From positions 62,001 to 126,000 of the forward strand of contig NZ_JAJNDB010000003.1 in the NCBI RefSeq assembly GCF_021026375.1: DNA of 64,000 bases. Reading direction: 5' to 3'. The notes under the pieces are model-generated. The model worked only from the letters and a program-made list of their open reading frames with translations, made no database searches and was not told where the DNA came from. The stretch is from Actinomycetospora endophytica. Its GTDB lineage: Bacteria; Actinomycetota; Actinomycetes; Mycobacteriales; Pseudonocardiaceae. Of the stretch, positions 17,441 to 26,331 are shown in pieces. A program made the position numbers and the translations under genes. Positions within the stretch are counted from its first letter, which is position 1. Each line of letters begins with the position of its first letter.

Positions 17441-19144
17441 ATGACGACCACATCGGCGGCGGAGGACGCGGGCACGGCCACGGCCGTCGCGCCGGCTCCT
17501 CCGCAGGTCGACGCGCCCGCCCGGGAACCCGTCGCCCCACCGGCGCCGCCCGCGCCGTCCCCGGCACCGTCACGCGGCTCGGCGACGCCCTGGATCATCT
17601 CCCTGCTCGTCCTCGTCACCGGCATGTTCATGTCGGTGCTCGACGTGAGCATCGTGAACGTCGCGATCCCGTCGATGCAGAAGGACTTCGGGGTCACCAC
17701 CGACCAGATCCAGTGGGTCTCGACGGCCTATTCGCTCGCCCTCGGCGTGATCGTGCCGGCGAGTGCGTGGCTGGGGGAGCGGCTCGGGCTCGGCCGGGCC
17801 TATGTCGTCTCGCTCGTCGCGTTCGGCCTCGGGTCGGCGCTGTGCGGGCTCGCGTGGGACATCAACTCGATGATCGTCTTCCGCATCCTGCAGGCGATCC
17901 CGGGCGGGATCATCCCGGTGGTGGCGCTGTCGATGGTCTATCGCCTGGTGCCGCGGGAGCGGATCGGCGCGGCGATGGGGCTCTACGGGCTCGGCATCGT
18001 GTTCGCGCCGGCCGTCGGCCCCACGCTCGGCGGCTACCTGGTCGAGTACGTGAACTGGCGGCTGATCTTCTTCATCAACGTCCCGATCGGCATCATCGGC
18101 GCGATCGCGGCGCTGATGCTGCTGCCGCTGCCGAAGGGGTCCCGCGGGAAGCGGTTCGACGTCCTGGGCTTCGTGTCGATCGCCACCGGGCTGTTCTCCC
18201 TGCTCCTGGCGCTCTCCGAGGGGGAGTCGTGGGGGTGGACGTCCTACCCCGTGATGATCCTGTTCACGGTGGGCGCGCTGTGCCTGGCGCTGTTCGTCGT
18301 CATCGAGCTCGAGGTCGACGAGCCGATGCTGAACGTCCGGGTGTTCAAGTACTGGGCGTTCACGAACTCGCTGATCCTCATCGCGGTGCTCTCGGTGGGC
18401 CTGTTCGGCGTGCTGTTCTTCATCCCGTTGTTCCTGCAGCAGACGCAGGGCCTCGGCGCATTCGACACCGGCCTCCTGCTGCTCCCGCAGGCCCTCGTCA
18501 TGGGTGTCCTCATGCCGGTCGCGGGACGGATCTACGACCGGTTCGGGCCGCGCTGGCCGGCGGTGATCGGGTTGTCGATCCTCGCCATCGGCACCTGGAT
18601 GCTGCGCGACCTCGGGGTGGACTCGTCGTGGAGCGACCTGCGCTACATCCTGATGTTCCGGGCGATCGGCATGGGGCTGGCGATGATGCCGATCATGACC
18701 GGTGGGATCTCCGCGGTGCCTCCGGACCAGGTCAGCGGGGCGAGCGCGTTCAACAACGTCACCCAGCGCACCGCGGCCGCGATGGGCCTCGCCGCGCTGA
18801 CCGCCCTGCTCGGCTCCCGCGAGGCGCAACAGCTCTCCGACACCGGCGGGATGATGGGGATGATGCCGAGCGCGACCGGTGGTGCCGCCTCGGCGGCGGC
18901 GGCGGCGTCGTCGTCCGGTTCCGGTTCCGGTTCGGGTGGCGGGGGCGGTGCCGCGGCCGCCACGTCGCAGATGCTCGAGCACTACATGACCTACCAGCAG
19001 GCCTCGGCGCAGGCGTTCGTCACCGCGTTGGACAACCTCATGATCGTCACCTCGGTGCTGACCGCCGTGGGCGTGGTGCTCGCGTGCTTCCTGCGCAGCG
19101 GGCCCGCCCCGTCGAGTGGGGGACCCGCCGTCGTCGAGGCGTGA
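17441..19144 (+). CDS. DHA2-family MFS multidrug exporter (EmrB/QacA type)
   Basis: A 567-aa, 14-helix proton-driven exporter. Family motifs: LDVSIVNVAIPSMQKDFGVTT in helix 1 (motif D1 with Asp), WVSTAYSLALGVIVPASAWLGERLG (motif A region), RILQAIPGGIIPVVALS (motif B with Arg) and GLGIVFAPAVGPTLGGYLVE (motif C, antiporter). The N terminus is Pro/Ala rich. Near residues 480-510 a Gly/Ser/Ala-rich linker encoded by short repeats (18890-18960) precedes the last helices. GTG at 17438 is an in-frame alternative one codon earlier. No TetR or MarR gene adjoins it. Substrates are unknown; efflux of hydrophobic drugs or metabolites is expected. Confidence 0.92.
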   Translation: MTTTSAAEDAGTATAVAPAPPQVDAPAREPVAPPAPPAPSPAPSRGSATPWIISLLVLVTGMFMSVLDVSIVNVAIPSMQKDFGVTTDQIQWVSTAYSLALGVIVPASAWLGERLGLGRAYVVSLVAFGLGSALCGLAWDINSMIVFRILQAIPGGIIPVVALSMVYRLVPRERIGAAMGLYGLGIVFAPAVGPTLGGYLVEYVNWRLIFFINVPIGIIGAIAALMLLPLPKGSRGKRFDVLGFVSIATGLFSLLLALSEGESWGWTSYPVMILFTVGALCLALFVVIELEVDEPMLNVRVFKYWAFTNSLILIAVLSVGLFGVLFFIPLFLQQTQGLGAFDTGLLLLPQALVMGVLMPVAGRIYDRFGPRWPAVIGLSILAIGTWMLRDLGVDSSWSDLRYILMFRAIGMGLAMMPIMTGGISAVPPDQVSGASAFNNVTQRTAAAMGLAALTALLGSREAQQLSDTGGMMGMMPSATGGAASAAAAASSSGSGSGSGGGGGAAAATSQMLEHYMTYQQASAQAFVTALDNLMIVTSVLTAVGVVLACFLRSGPAPSSGGPAVVEA

Positions 19145-19199
19145 TCGTCGGGGCTCTGCCACGTGGCGGGGTGAAGCTGGCGGGCTCAGAGTGGCGGGC

Positions 19200-19766
19200 T
19201 CAGGGGGTCGTCGTGACGGGGTCGATCCCGGCGGCGGCCATGCGCGCGCGAGTGCGGTCGACGGCGGCGCGGAGCTGCGGTTCGGCCTCGTCCAGGAACC
19301 GGCTCACGACGTGCTCGGGTCCGTACCGGCGCCGGATCTCGGCCCAGCGTTCGTCGGGGATGGTCGGTAGGCCGGTCGGGCCGCGGACGGCGTCGCAGTA
19401 CCAGAGCGCGTCGCGGGTGGGAGTGGCCTCGTCGTCGTACTGGTCCAGGGCGTCGAGGCCGCGTAGTCGGGCCTCGACGACGGCGCCGCTGTGGTGGGCG
19501 ACGAGGGCCGTCACCCGGCGGTCGTAGCCGCGGGTCCGCAGGAAGCGGGCGCCGTCGAGCGGGTGGAAGCCGGTGCGCGCGACGACGGGGGAGTACCCGA
19601 CGTCGTGCAGGACGGCCGCGGTGATCAGCGGTTCGCGGTCGACGTCGGGCACCGCGGCGAGCCGGATCGCCTCGCGGGCGACGGCCTGGGTGTGGAGCCA
19701 GCGGTCGGGCAGGTGGTCGGCGAGGGTGAGCTCGGCGAGCGCCCTGGCATCGGCGAACGACGGCAT
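19200..19766 (-). CDS. HD-domain phosphohydrolase-like protein
   Basis: A 188-aa protein with an HD metal-dependent hydrolase domain: RWLHTQAVAREAIRLA (first His), AAVLHDVGYSPVVA (His-Asp pair near residues 54-55), TALVAHHSGAV (His-His) and a later Asp in WYCDA. Such proteins hydrolyse nucleotides or phosphate esters; the substrate is not predictable. It reads away from a small membrane protein gene upstream (18 nt between them), so the two may be one unit. Confidence 0.87.
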   Translation of the reverse strand: MPSFADARALAELTLADHLPDRWLHTQAVAREAIRLAAVPDVDREPLITAAVLHDVGYSPVVARTGFHPLDGARFLRTRGYDRRVTALVAHHSGAVVEARLRGLDALDQYDDEATPTRDALWYCDAVRGPTGLPTIPDERWAEIRRRYGPEHVVSRFLDEAEPQLRAAVDRTRARMAAAGIDPVTTTP

Positions 19767-19784
19767 CCCGCCGACGTTAGGTGA

Positions 19785-20150
19785 TCAGTCCAGCGTTGTG
19801 GTGCGGCGTCGTCTCCGTCTCTCGGCCACGGCCATGTCGAGGGCGGCGACGCCGAAGAAGCCGGCCATCGTCAGGACCAAGCCCCCGATCCACACGCCCC
19901 ACCCGGCCGCACCGACCCCGACCGCCGTCCACCCGTCGTGGTCGGCGGCGCCGCTCGCGACCCACGCCCCGACCAGCAGCGACGCGCCGATCCCGCCGAG
20001 CGCGGTGAGCTGGAGGAAGCCGTACCTGACCAGCGGGCCGCACCGCGGGTCGTCGTTCGCCATCGCGAACGGGATCAGCGCGAAGAGCAGGAACAGGCCG
20101 CCGACGCCGAGCAGGGCGACGACGTTCGTCCAGGCCAGGACCGTGGTCAT
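19785..20150 (-). CDS. Small membrane protein, unknown function
   Basis: A 121-aa protein with three or four hydrophobic segments (TNVVALLGVGGLFLLFALIPF, LTALGGIGASLLVGAWVAS, GWGVWIGGLVLTMAGFFGVAAL) and a basic C-terminal run RRRRRR. I do not recognise the family. The codon pattern is that of a real gene, and it lies 18 nt upstream of the HD-domain gene on the same strand. Confidence 0.65.
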   Translation of the reverse strand: MTTVLAWTNVVALLGVGGLFLLFALIPFAMANDDPRCGPLVRYGFLQLTALGGIGASLLVGAWVASGAADHDGWTAVGVGAAGWGVWIGGLVLTMAGFFGVAALDMAVAERRRRRRTTTLD

Positions 20151-20194
20151 GGGGTGGACGGTGCTCGGGTGGACCGGGTCGGGGGAGCGGGGAA

Positions 20195-20887
20195 CTACTC
20201 AGTGGGGTCCGGGAGGGCGGTCAGGATGCGCTCGAGCAGTTCCGGGTCGGATCGCTGTGGCCGCGGGCTCGGCATGCCGCGGACGCCGTCGGACGGGAAT
20301 GACCAGATCACACGGCCCGGGGCAACCCGCTCGACGGCGCGATACCACTCGCGCAGCGGCGGGCCGAGCGTCTGATGGAGCCCGAACGACCGCCGACGGC
20401 GCGAGCTGTCCTGCGCCCACCGCCGCTGCAGGATCTCCGGCGCGGGGATGAACACCAGGGCGACGTCGGCCAGGCCCAGGCGCCCGGTCCCGAACGCGGC
20501 CCGTGCGTGGCGCAGCTCGTGCTCGAACCTGGACCATGGCGCGGCGCCGACCCTCGCCAGGCACCACGCGTAGTGCAGCTTCAGCGGGTCGCTGTCGCAG
20601 AGCACGACACGGCTCTGCTGCTCGAGCCTCACCGCCTGATGCCACCGGCCGACGTTGACGTCCGTCCAGTACGCCGCTCGCCGTTCTTCGTCCGAGCCGT
20701 CGGGCTCGTGATCGGTCGGGGTGTACTCCGGCACGACCGGCCATTCCTGCTGGTGACACCAGGTCGTCTTGCCGGCCGCGCTGGGACCCTCGACGGCGAT
20801 GATCACCGCCTCATCATCGGCCGCGCCGGTTCGTCTGAGGAGTTCCGTGCGACTGATGCCGCTGATCGACAGGCTGTTGTGATCCAT
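20195..20887 (-). CDS. P-loop kinase/ATPase-like protein
   Basis: A 230-aa protein with a Walker A loop IIAVEGPSAAGKTTWCH near residues 28-44 and a nucleotide-kinase-like layout (VVLCDSDPLKLHYAW, LGLADVALVFIPAPEIL, then an Arg-rich lid RRRRSF). The GPSAAGKTT loop is typical of small-molecule or nucleoside kinases. The substrate is unknown. The start is uncertain: ATG 20887 has no clear ribosome site. It is divergent from the HNH gene, and the SOS box at 20928-20943 lies between them, so LexA could affect both. Confidence 0.68.
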   Translation of the reverse strand: MDHNSLSISGISRTELLRRTGAADDEAVIIAVEGPSAAGKTTWCHQQEWPVVPEYTPTDHEPDGSDEERRAAYWTDVNVGRWHQAVRLEQQSRVVLCDSDPLKLHYAWCLARVGAAPWSRFEHELRHARAAFGTGRLGLADVALVFIPAPEILQRRWAQDSSRRRRSFGLHQTLGPPLREWYRAVERVAPGRVIWSFPSDGVRGMPSPRPQRSDPELLERILTALPDPTE

Positions 20888-20927
20888 TTGCCGTGTCGGA
20901 ATTGCCCTGATCGTCGGCTGGTGTCGT

Positions 20928-20943
20928 TCGAACGTGTGTTCGA
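20928..20943. promoter_or_regulatory. LexA-binding SOS box TCGAACGTGTGTTCGA
   Basis: The 16-bp palindrome TCGAAC-GTGT-GTTCGA matches the mycobacterial/actinobacterial SOS box TCGAAC(N4)GTTCGA in all twelve fixed positions. It overlaps the promoter of the HNH gene: GATACT at 20942-20947 is a good -10, 6 nt before the GTG at 20954, so LexA bound here would cover the -10. In M. tuberculosis, 13E12-family HNH genes are known LexA targets. Confidence 0.88.
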
Positions 20944-20953
20944 TACTTGATGG

Positions 20954-23032
20954 GTGACCGAACCCGTCGAGCCGTCCTCCTGGGACGCGCACCTGCCCCC
21001 GCCGCCGGACTGCGGCGAGGACTGGGAGCTCGACCTCTCGATCGCCCCGGAGCGGGCACCGCTCGCGGTCGAGGAGCTCGACCGGTTCCTCGCGTGGGTC
21101 GACCAGCAGGAGGCCCGGGAGAACGCCCCCACCACCGAGAGCGTGGGCGCGGGCGAGAGCGCTCCTGTCGGCCTGGGAGCTTCCGACAGCGACTCTGACG
21201 GTGACCCCGATGGCGGTTCGGATGCGCCGGAGTGGGCAGTGCCCGGCGTCGTCGCCGACGACGACGGCGAGGGGCGGTTGTCGCGGGCGAGTGCGACGGC
21301 GTTGGCTGAGGTCAGCGAGTCGTGGACCGCGCTGCGGACGGCGCAGGCCCGCTGCTACCGAGCGTTGAACGGGCTGCACGCCTCGGACGCGGTCGCCGAG
21401 AGCGGCTACCGCAGCCTGTCCGGGCTGCTGGCCGACCAAGTCCGCGTCAACTCCGACGAAGCCCTCCGGCTGCACCGCCACGCCCTGTCGCTGGCCCCGG
21501 CGGTCTCGTCGACCGGCACCCCGATCCCGGCCGAGCTGCCGGCCACCGCCGCCGGGGTCGACGACGCGGTCATCGGGCCCGCCCACGTCGAGGTCATCCG
21601 CCCGACCATGCGCCGCCTCGCCGCGGTGACCCCGGCGATCGACCCCGAGGTCCTCGCCGTCACCGAAACCCAACTGGCCGGGCTGGCCGCCACCCACACC
21701 CCGGCGGCGCTCAAGCAGGCCGCCACCGCGATCCTCGCGCTGCTCGACCCCGACGGCACTGCCCCCGACGACGACCCACCACCCGAGAACGAACTGCACT
21801 ACCTACGCCGCCGCGACGGCTCGCTGACCGGCAAGTTCATCTACCGCGACCCGGCCGCCGCGGAAACCCTGCACACCGCGCTGACCACGGCCACCCCACC
21901 GCCGGACACCGTCCCCGACCGGGAACCCGGACAGCCCCGCGGGGAGAGCGCCGACTCCCACGCCCGCCGCACCCTGCCCGAGCGCCGTGCCCAGGCCATG
22001 CTCGACCTCGCCGCCGAAGCCATCACCCGCGGCCTGAACATCACCGACCCCGACAGCCCCGACTCCGGCGCCGGCGAGGACACCGCCACCTGGGGCATCT
22101 TCCCCCTCGACGACCACCACGACGCCGAGAAGCGCACCCACAGCAACACCAGCGACAGCCCTGGCGGGAGCACCGGTACCGAGGCCCACCACGGCACCGG
22201 CGATGGCGACGGCGAGAGCACGGCCACCGACGCCCAGCACGGCACCGGCGACGGCGACGGCGACGGCGACGAGAGCCACGGCGGGGGCCAGAGCGACGGC
22301 GACGAGAGCCACGGCGAGGGCCAGAGCGACGGCGAGAGTGAGAGCGAGAGTGAGAGCGCCGCCGACGGGGCCGACGCTGCGGGCGACGAGCCGACCGGTC
22401 CCCACCCCGCACCGGGAGCACCCCAGCGCCCGCCCGACCCGTCCGGGGGCCCACCCGGCTGGACCCGCGCCGACCTCGAAGGCGGCGACCGGGTCGCGCT
22501 CACCCTGACCCTGAACTACGACGCTCTGCGCGCCGCGCTCACGACCATTGACTCCGACGCGCCCACCCACGCCGACGTCGGCTACACCGGCCACCTCGGA
22601 CTGCTCGGCGAGAACACCTGGATCCGCCCCGAGACCGCCCGCCGGTTGGCGTGCGACGCCGAACTCATCCCCCTCGTGCTCGGCAGCGGCAGCGAAGTCC
22701 TCGATCTCGGCCGCAAGAAACGCATCGCCAACCCCGCGCTGCGCCGCGCGGTCACCCACCGCGACCGCCACTGCGCCCACCCCGGCTGCCGCCGTCGCGC
22801 CCGCCGCTGCCAGGTCCACCACATCCTCCACTGGATCGACGGCGGCGAATCCAACCCCGACAACTGCGTTCTTCTCTGCGGCTACCACCACACCCTGATC
22901 CACCACAGCGGCTGGGACGTCCACATGATCGACGGACTGCCCTGGTTCACCCCACCCACCTACATCGACCCCGCCCAGAGACCCCGCCACAACCGCCCCT
23001 GGACGCTGGTCGCCGTCCCGCCCGCCCCCTGA
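20954..23032 (+). CDS. DUF222/13E12-type HNH endonuclease family protein, SOS-regulated
   Basis: A 692-aa protein of the 13E12/DUF222 family. The DUF222 region begins around residue 120 (WTALRTAQARCYRALNGLHASDAVAESGYRSL). Residues about 395-480 form an acidic low-complexity insert (DGDGDGDES, ESESESES). A C-terminal HNH domain follows: THRDRHCAHPGCRRRARRCQ, VHHILHWIDGGESNPDNCVLLC and HHTLIHH, with zinc-binding Cys pairs and the catalytic His. The family is abundant in actinomycetes, presumed to cut DNA, with no settled role. GTG 20954 is 6 nt behind the -10 (leaderless). The SOS box shows damage-inducible control. The long insert makes it larger than usual (about 450-550 aa). Confidence 0.9.
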   Translation: MTEPVEPSSWDAHLPPPPDCGEDWELDLSIAPERAPLAVEELDRFLAWVDQQEARENAPTTESVGAGESAPVGLGASDSDSDGDPDGGSDAPEWAVPGVVADDDGEGRLSRASATALAEVSESWTALRTAQARCYRALNGLHASDAVAESGYRSLSGLLADQVRVNSDEALRLHRHALSLAPAVSSTGTPIPAELPATAAGVDDAVIGPAHVEVIRPTMRRLAAVTPAIDPEVLAVTETQLAGLAATHTPAALKQAATAILALLDPDGTAPDDDPPPENELHYLRRRDGSLTGKFIYRDPAAAETLHTALTTATPPPDTVPDREPGQPRGESADSHARRTLPERRAQAMLDLAAEAITRGLNITDPDSPDSGAGEDTATWGIFPLDDHHDAEKRTHSNTSDSPGGSTGTEAHHGTGDGDGESTATDAQHGTGDGDGDGDESHGGGQSDGDESHGEGQSDGESESESESAADGADAAGDEPTGPHPAPGAPQRPPDPSGGPPGWTRADLEGGDRVALTLTLNYDALRAALTTIDSDAPTHADVGYTGHLGLLGENTWIRPETARRLACDAELIPLVLGSGSEVLDLGRKKRIANPALRRAVTHRDRHCAHPGCRRRARRCQVHHILHWIDGGESNPDNCVLLCGYHHTLIHHSGWDVHMIDGLPWFTPPTYIDPAQRPRHNRPWTLVAVPPAP

Positions 23033-23098
23033 ACGGCGCTGTATTGGTGAACCACCACCGGGGCGCCCGTCGACCGCAAGGGTGGAGACTCGACCGCC

Positions 23099-23827
23099 AT
23101 GGACGCCGCCGACCCGAGGAGCGAGCTCCGAGGCGCCATCGCCCGGCGCGACACCCGCGCGGTCCTCGCTGCGCTGCGGAAGATCGAGCCGGATGAGTGC
23201 CTCCAGCTGGCCGGCGACGGGCTGGTCGCTGTGCTCGGCGAGAAGAACTCCGGTGCCCAGGAGGCCGCCGAGGCGTGGATCGCGAGACTGCGGGATCGGG
23301 ACTGGGACGGCGACGGCGAGCTGGCCGTCCAGCTCGCCGCGCGGCTCGGGACTGCCGCGGCGCCCCTGCTGCGTCCGGTACCGGTCGACCTCGACGAGCT
23401 CTCGTCCTTTCTCGAGGGAGACCCCTCGAACGGCGGCGGCCGTATCGACCTGCGCACCGGTGTCGTCTGGCCCGATTTCCTCGGGGATGAGATCGACCTC
23501 GACGCGGAGGACGACGAGGACGACGAGGACGACGAGGACGACGGCCCCACGCGATGGCTCGCGTTCGACTGCCTCGGCTCCAGGTCGGGCTACCGCGACA
23601 TGCAGCGGTTCGCCGAGACGATCCCGGACGAGGACCGTCGTGACCGCCTGGACGTCGCGCTCCAGGGCCGCGGCGCGTTCCGGCGATTCCGGGACGTCCT
23701 CGCGCCGTGGCCTGACGACTTCACCCGCTGGCACGCCTTCTCCGACGAACGCCGGGTCGGCCGGGCGCGGGCCTGGCTCGCGGACGCCGGATACTCCGTG
23801 GCCCCGCGCCCGCGCTCGCCCGGCTAG
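23099..23827 (+). CDS. UPF0158-like protein with acidic stretch
   Basis: A 242-aa protein. The C-terminal half matches the UPF0158 pattern: GRIDLRTGVVWPDFLGDEIDL, then RWLAFDCLGSRSGYRDMQRFAETI, then LDVALQGRGAFRRFRDVLAPWP and RWHAFSDERRVGRARAWL. The N-terminal half (about 110 residues) is helical and lacks a recognised domain. Residues 138-149 are a run of Asp/Glu encoded by a repeated GAC-GAG unit near 23508-23544. Function unknown. The stop shares a CTAG with the opposing cupin gene. Confidence 0.78.
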   Translation: MDAADPRSELRGAIARRDTRAVLAALRKIEPDECLQLAGDGLVAVLGEKNSGAQEAAEAWIARLRDRDWDGDGELAVQLAARLGTAAAPLLRPVPVDLDELSSFLEGDPSNGGGRIDLRTGVVWPDFLGDEIDLDAEDDEDDEDDEDDGPTRWLAFDCLGSRSGYRDMQRFAETIPDEDRRDRLDVALQGRGAFRRFRDVLAPWPDDFTRWHAFSDERRVGRARAWLADAGYSVAPRPRSPG

Positions 23828-24207
23828 TTGGTCGGGTGGAGGTGGTGGATGTCGAAGGGCTTGTTGGTGATGAAGAGGAAGGTGCAGTCCTCGTCATCGG
23901 TCGCGCCGTGCTCCATCGACCCGCCCTCGGGGAACCACACGAAGCTGCCGGGGCCGTAGGTCCCCTGGTGGGTGTTCAGCGTCCCGGACAGCACGTAGAT
24001 CCCGTGCCCGCACGGATGGGTGTGCCAGGGGTTGGTGAAGCCGGCGCGGTACACCATCTTGATCACCTGCATGCCGGTGTCCGGGTCGTCGAGCAACGGG
24101 ACGTGCTCGAGCACCGCGCCGATCGCCGGCACCGGGAAGTCCTGCCACGCGGCGGTGGTGGTGTCGACGACGGTGAGCTTGACGGGTTCCGGCGCGGTGC
24201 TGGTCAT
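23824..24207 (-). CDS. Cupin-domain protein
   Basis: A 127-aa single-domain cupin. Cupin motif 1 appears as FTNPWHTHPCGHGIYVLSGTLNT (metal His residues) and motif 2 as GSFVWFPEGGSMEHGATDDEDCTFLFI. The protein probably binds a divalent metal and acts on, or senses, a small molecule. The ATG at 24207 is followed downstream by a convergent UPF0158-like gene whose stop overlaps its own. No enzyme specificity can be read. Confidence 0.88.
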   Translation of the reverse strand: MTSTAPEPVKLTVVDTTTAAWQDFPVPAIGAVLEHVPLLDDPDTGMQVIKMVYRAGFTNPWHTHPCGHGIYVLSGTLNTHQGTYGPGSFVWFPEGGSMEHGATDDEDCTFLFITNKPFDIHHLHPTN

Positions 24208-24274
24208 GGAGCCGAAGCCTCGGCCACGGGTATTGCGGGCCGATGTCAGCCGGACGACGACGGAGTCACCGACG

Positions 24275-25060
24275 TCAGCGGCCGGTCCATTCGGGCGAGC
24301 GCTTCTCGGCGAACGCCCGAGGACCTTCGCGCGCGTCGTCGCTGGCGAAGACTCGGGACATGACGGCGGTGTTGTCGTCCCAGGCCGCGTCGCCGTGCTC
24401 GTCGGTGTGCGCGGCCCGCCGCATGAGGCCCCGGGACTCGCGCACGGCCAGCGGCGCGTTCGCGGCGATCGTCGCGGCCATCGCCCGGGCCGCGTCCAGG
24501 GCGGTCCCGGCCGGCGCCACGCGGTTCACCAGCCCCAGCTCGTAGCCCCGCGCCGCGCTGATCGGTTCGCCGGTCATCGCGATCTCGAGAGCGACCGCGC
24601 GGGGGATGCGCTGCGGCAGGCGGAGCAGACCGCCCGCGCCGGCGGCGAGACCGCGGGCGACCTCCGGCAGGCCGAGCTGGGCGTTCTCGTCGGCGACGGC
24701 GAGATCGCAGGCGAGCATGAGCTCCAGCCCGCCACCGAAGGCGAGGCCGTTGACCGCGGCGATCGTCGGGGTCGTGAGCGGGTGGCGGGCGAATCCGCCG
24801 AAGCCCCACTCGGGATGGTCGGGATGATCGAGCCGCAGACCCTGCGCGACCGCCTTCAGGTCGGCCCCGGCGCTGAACGCGCGGCCGGTGCCGGTGACCA
24901 CGATCGCGCGCACCGAGTCGTCGTGGTCGGCGGTCTCGAGCGCGGTGCCGAGCGCGGCGGCGACCGCCGGGCTCACCGCGTTGAGTGCCTTCGGCCGGTC
25001 GAGGGTGACGACGGTGATCCCGTCGCTCGTCTCGACGTGCACCGGGTCCTCGTCAGACAT
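24275..25060 (-). CDS. Enoyl-CoA hydratase/isomerase (crotonase) family protein
   Basis: A 261-aa crotonase-fold protein. Markers: TVVTLDRPKALNAVSPAVA at the N terminus, AIVVTGTGRAFSAGADLKAVAQG (oxyanion-hole Gly and CoA-binding region), IAAVNGLAFGGGLELMLACDLAVADENAQLGLPEVARGL (catalytic Glu in the LPEV segment), and C-terminal RVFASDDAREGPRAFAEKRSPEWTG, common in hydratases. It should hydrate or isomerise an acyl-CoA double bond. The ATG at 25060 overlaps the stop of the F420-type LLM gene (ATGA), so the two are translated together. Confidence 0.92.
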   Translation of the reverse strand: MSDEDPVHVETSDGITVVTLDRPKALNAVSPAVAAALGTALETADHDDSVRAIVVTGTGRAFSAGADLKAVAQGLRLDHPDHPEWGFGGFARHPLTTPTIAAVNGLAFGGGLELMLACDLAVADENAQLGLPEVARGLAAGAGGLLRLPQRIPRAVALEIAMTGEPISAARGYELGLVNRVAPAGTALDAARAMAATIAANAPLAVRESRGLMRRAAHTDEHGDAAWDDNTAVMSRVFASDDAREGPRAFAEKRSPEWTGR

Positions 25061-26196
25061 CAACGCCTCCGATGTGGATGCTCGAGCTCCGCCGGCTCTC
25101 CCTGAATCTCGGCCCGTGCCGCCGAGTCGTCCGCACCCTGCACCACGGACGCCAGGCGCTGCAGGGTCGCGCGATCGCGATCGCGGTGCTCCGGGTCGAT
25201 CGCGATCGAGAACTCGACGTCGGTGACCACCCGGGCGTAGCGCTCCAGCAGGCGCTCGCCGATCTCGTCGTGGGTGCCGATGACGGCGAAGCGGTCCAGC
25301 GTCGCGTCATCGATCATCTTCGGCAGCTCCTCCCAGCGCTGGGCCTTGGAGTGCTCCTTGGCTTCGGTGGCGAGGTCGCCCAGGCCGAGGTGGTCGAACG
25401 CGGCGCGGTAGCCGGGCGTCGAGGCGTAGAACGCGATCCGGGCGCGGGCGTCACGGATCTTCGGCTGGAGTTCCTCCTCGGTGGGCGCGGACGCGACGAG
25501 GGGCTTCATGGCGACGCGGAACCCGTCGAGCGAGCGGCCGGAGCGAGCGGCCCCGCGTCGCACGGCCGGGAGCATGACCTCCGCGATGTAGCTCGGGGTG
25601 CACACCGGGTGGGGGCGGACGCCGTCGGCGACCTCGCCGGCCACGGCGCACATGTTGGGGTTGACCGCGGCGAGGTGTACCGGGATGTCCGGGTGCTCGA
25701 TCGGTCCGGCGTCGAACAGCGGCACCATGAGATCGAGGTCGTAGTGCTCACCGTGGTGGTCGAGCTGCTCGCCGGTCTGCCAGGTGCGCCAGACCGCCCG
25801 CACCGCGCGGACGTAGTCGCGCATCCACGGCGCGGGCGGGTGCCAGTCCATCCCGTAGCGGCGCCGGATGTGCCCGCGCACCTGGGTGCCGAGCCCGAGT
25901 GTGAACCGCCCGCCGGAGAGTTTCTGCTGGGTCCACGCCTGCAGCGCCATCGTCGTCGGGCTGCGCGGGAACGCGATGGCGACGGCGGTGGACAGCCGTA
26001 GGCGCCGGGTCGCGGCGGCGGCGAGGGTGAGCACGACGAACGGGTCGTCCTTGGTCTCCTCGACGGCGAGCCCGCCGTACCCGATCTCCTCGAGCAGCTC
26101 CGCGTTGGCGGCCACGCTGCCCAGGTCCATCGGCGTCTCGGGCGCGCGGAGCCCGGGATCGACCTTGCCCAGCGGCAGCAGGGTCTCCAGGCGCAT
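25060..26196 (-). CDS. F420-type LLM-class oxidoreductase (TIGR03617-like)
   Basis: A 378-aa luciferase-like protein of the actinomycete F420-dependent subset. The N terminus MRLETLLPLGKVDPGLRAPE and text such as GYGGLAVEETKDDPFVVLTLAA, TAVAIAFPRSPTTMALQAW, LGLGTQVRGHIRRRYGMDW and FAVIGTHDEIGERLLERYA are typical. It should use F420 (or FMN) to oxidise or reduce a small molecule. ATG 26196 was chosen for its GAGGAGG ribosome site 10 nt upstream. It forms a coupled pair with the crotonase gene, suggesting a catabolic role for an acyl-CoA or related compound, and is divergent from the zinc-ribbon/TDO pair. Confidence 0.9.
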   Translation of the reverse strand: MRLETLLPLGKVDPGLRAPETPMDLGSVAANAELLEEIGYGGLAVEETKDDPFVVLTLAAAATRRLRLSTAVAIAFPRSPTTMALQAWTQQKLSGGRFTLGLGTQVRGHIRRRYGMDWHPPAPWMRDYVRAVRAVWRTWQTGEQLDHHGEHYDLDLMVPLFDAGPIEHPDIPVHLAAVNPNMCAVAGEVADGVRPHPVCTPSYIAEVMLPAVRRGAARSGRSLDGFRVAMKPLVASAPTEEELQPKIRDARARIAFYASTPGYRAAFDHLGLGDLATEAKEHSKAQRWEELPKMIDDATLDRFAVIGTHDEIGERLLERYARVVTDVEFSIAIDPEHRDRDRATLQRLASVVQGADDSAARAEIQGEPAELEHPHRRR

Positions 26197-26331
26197 CGGG
26201 CTACCGACCTCCTCGTCGGGGTGGGCGGAGCGGGTGTGGGCGCAGCGCGGGCGCGACCGAGTCTGGCACCGGCCGGGTGTGAAGGCAGAACAGACTGGTA
26301 GCGGCCCGTCCGGGCGCGCAGGATCGTCGTC

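Noticed and set aside
22180..22360. CRISPR-like or satellite repeat
   Set aside because: Repeats are 6-18 bp, contiguous, in frame and code for an acidic linker; no spacers and no cas genes.
20954..23032. Mobile element interpretation of the HNH/13E12 gene
   Set aside because: No terminal repeats, target duplication, intron or intein features were seen; treated as an ordinary SOS gene.
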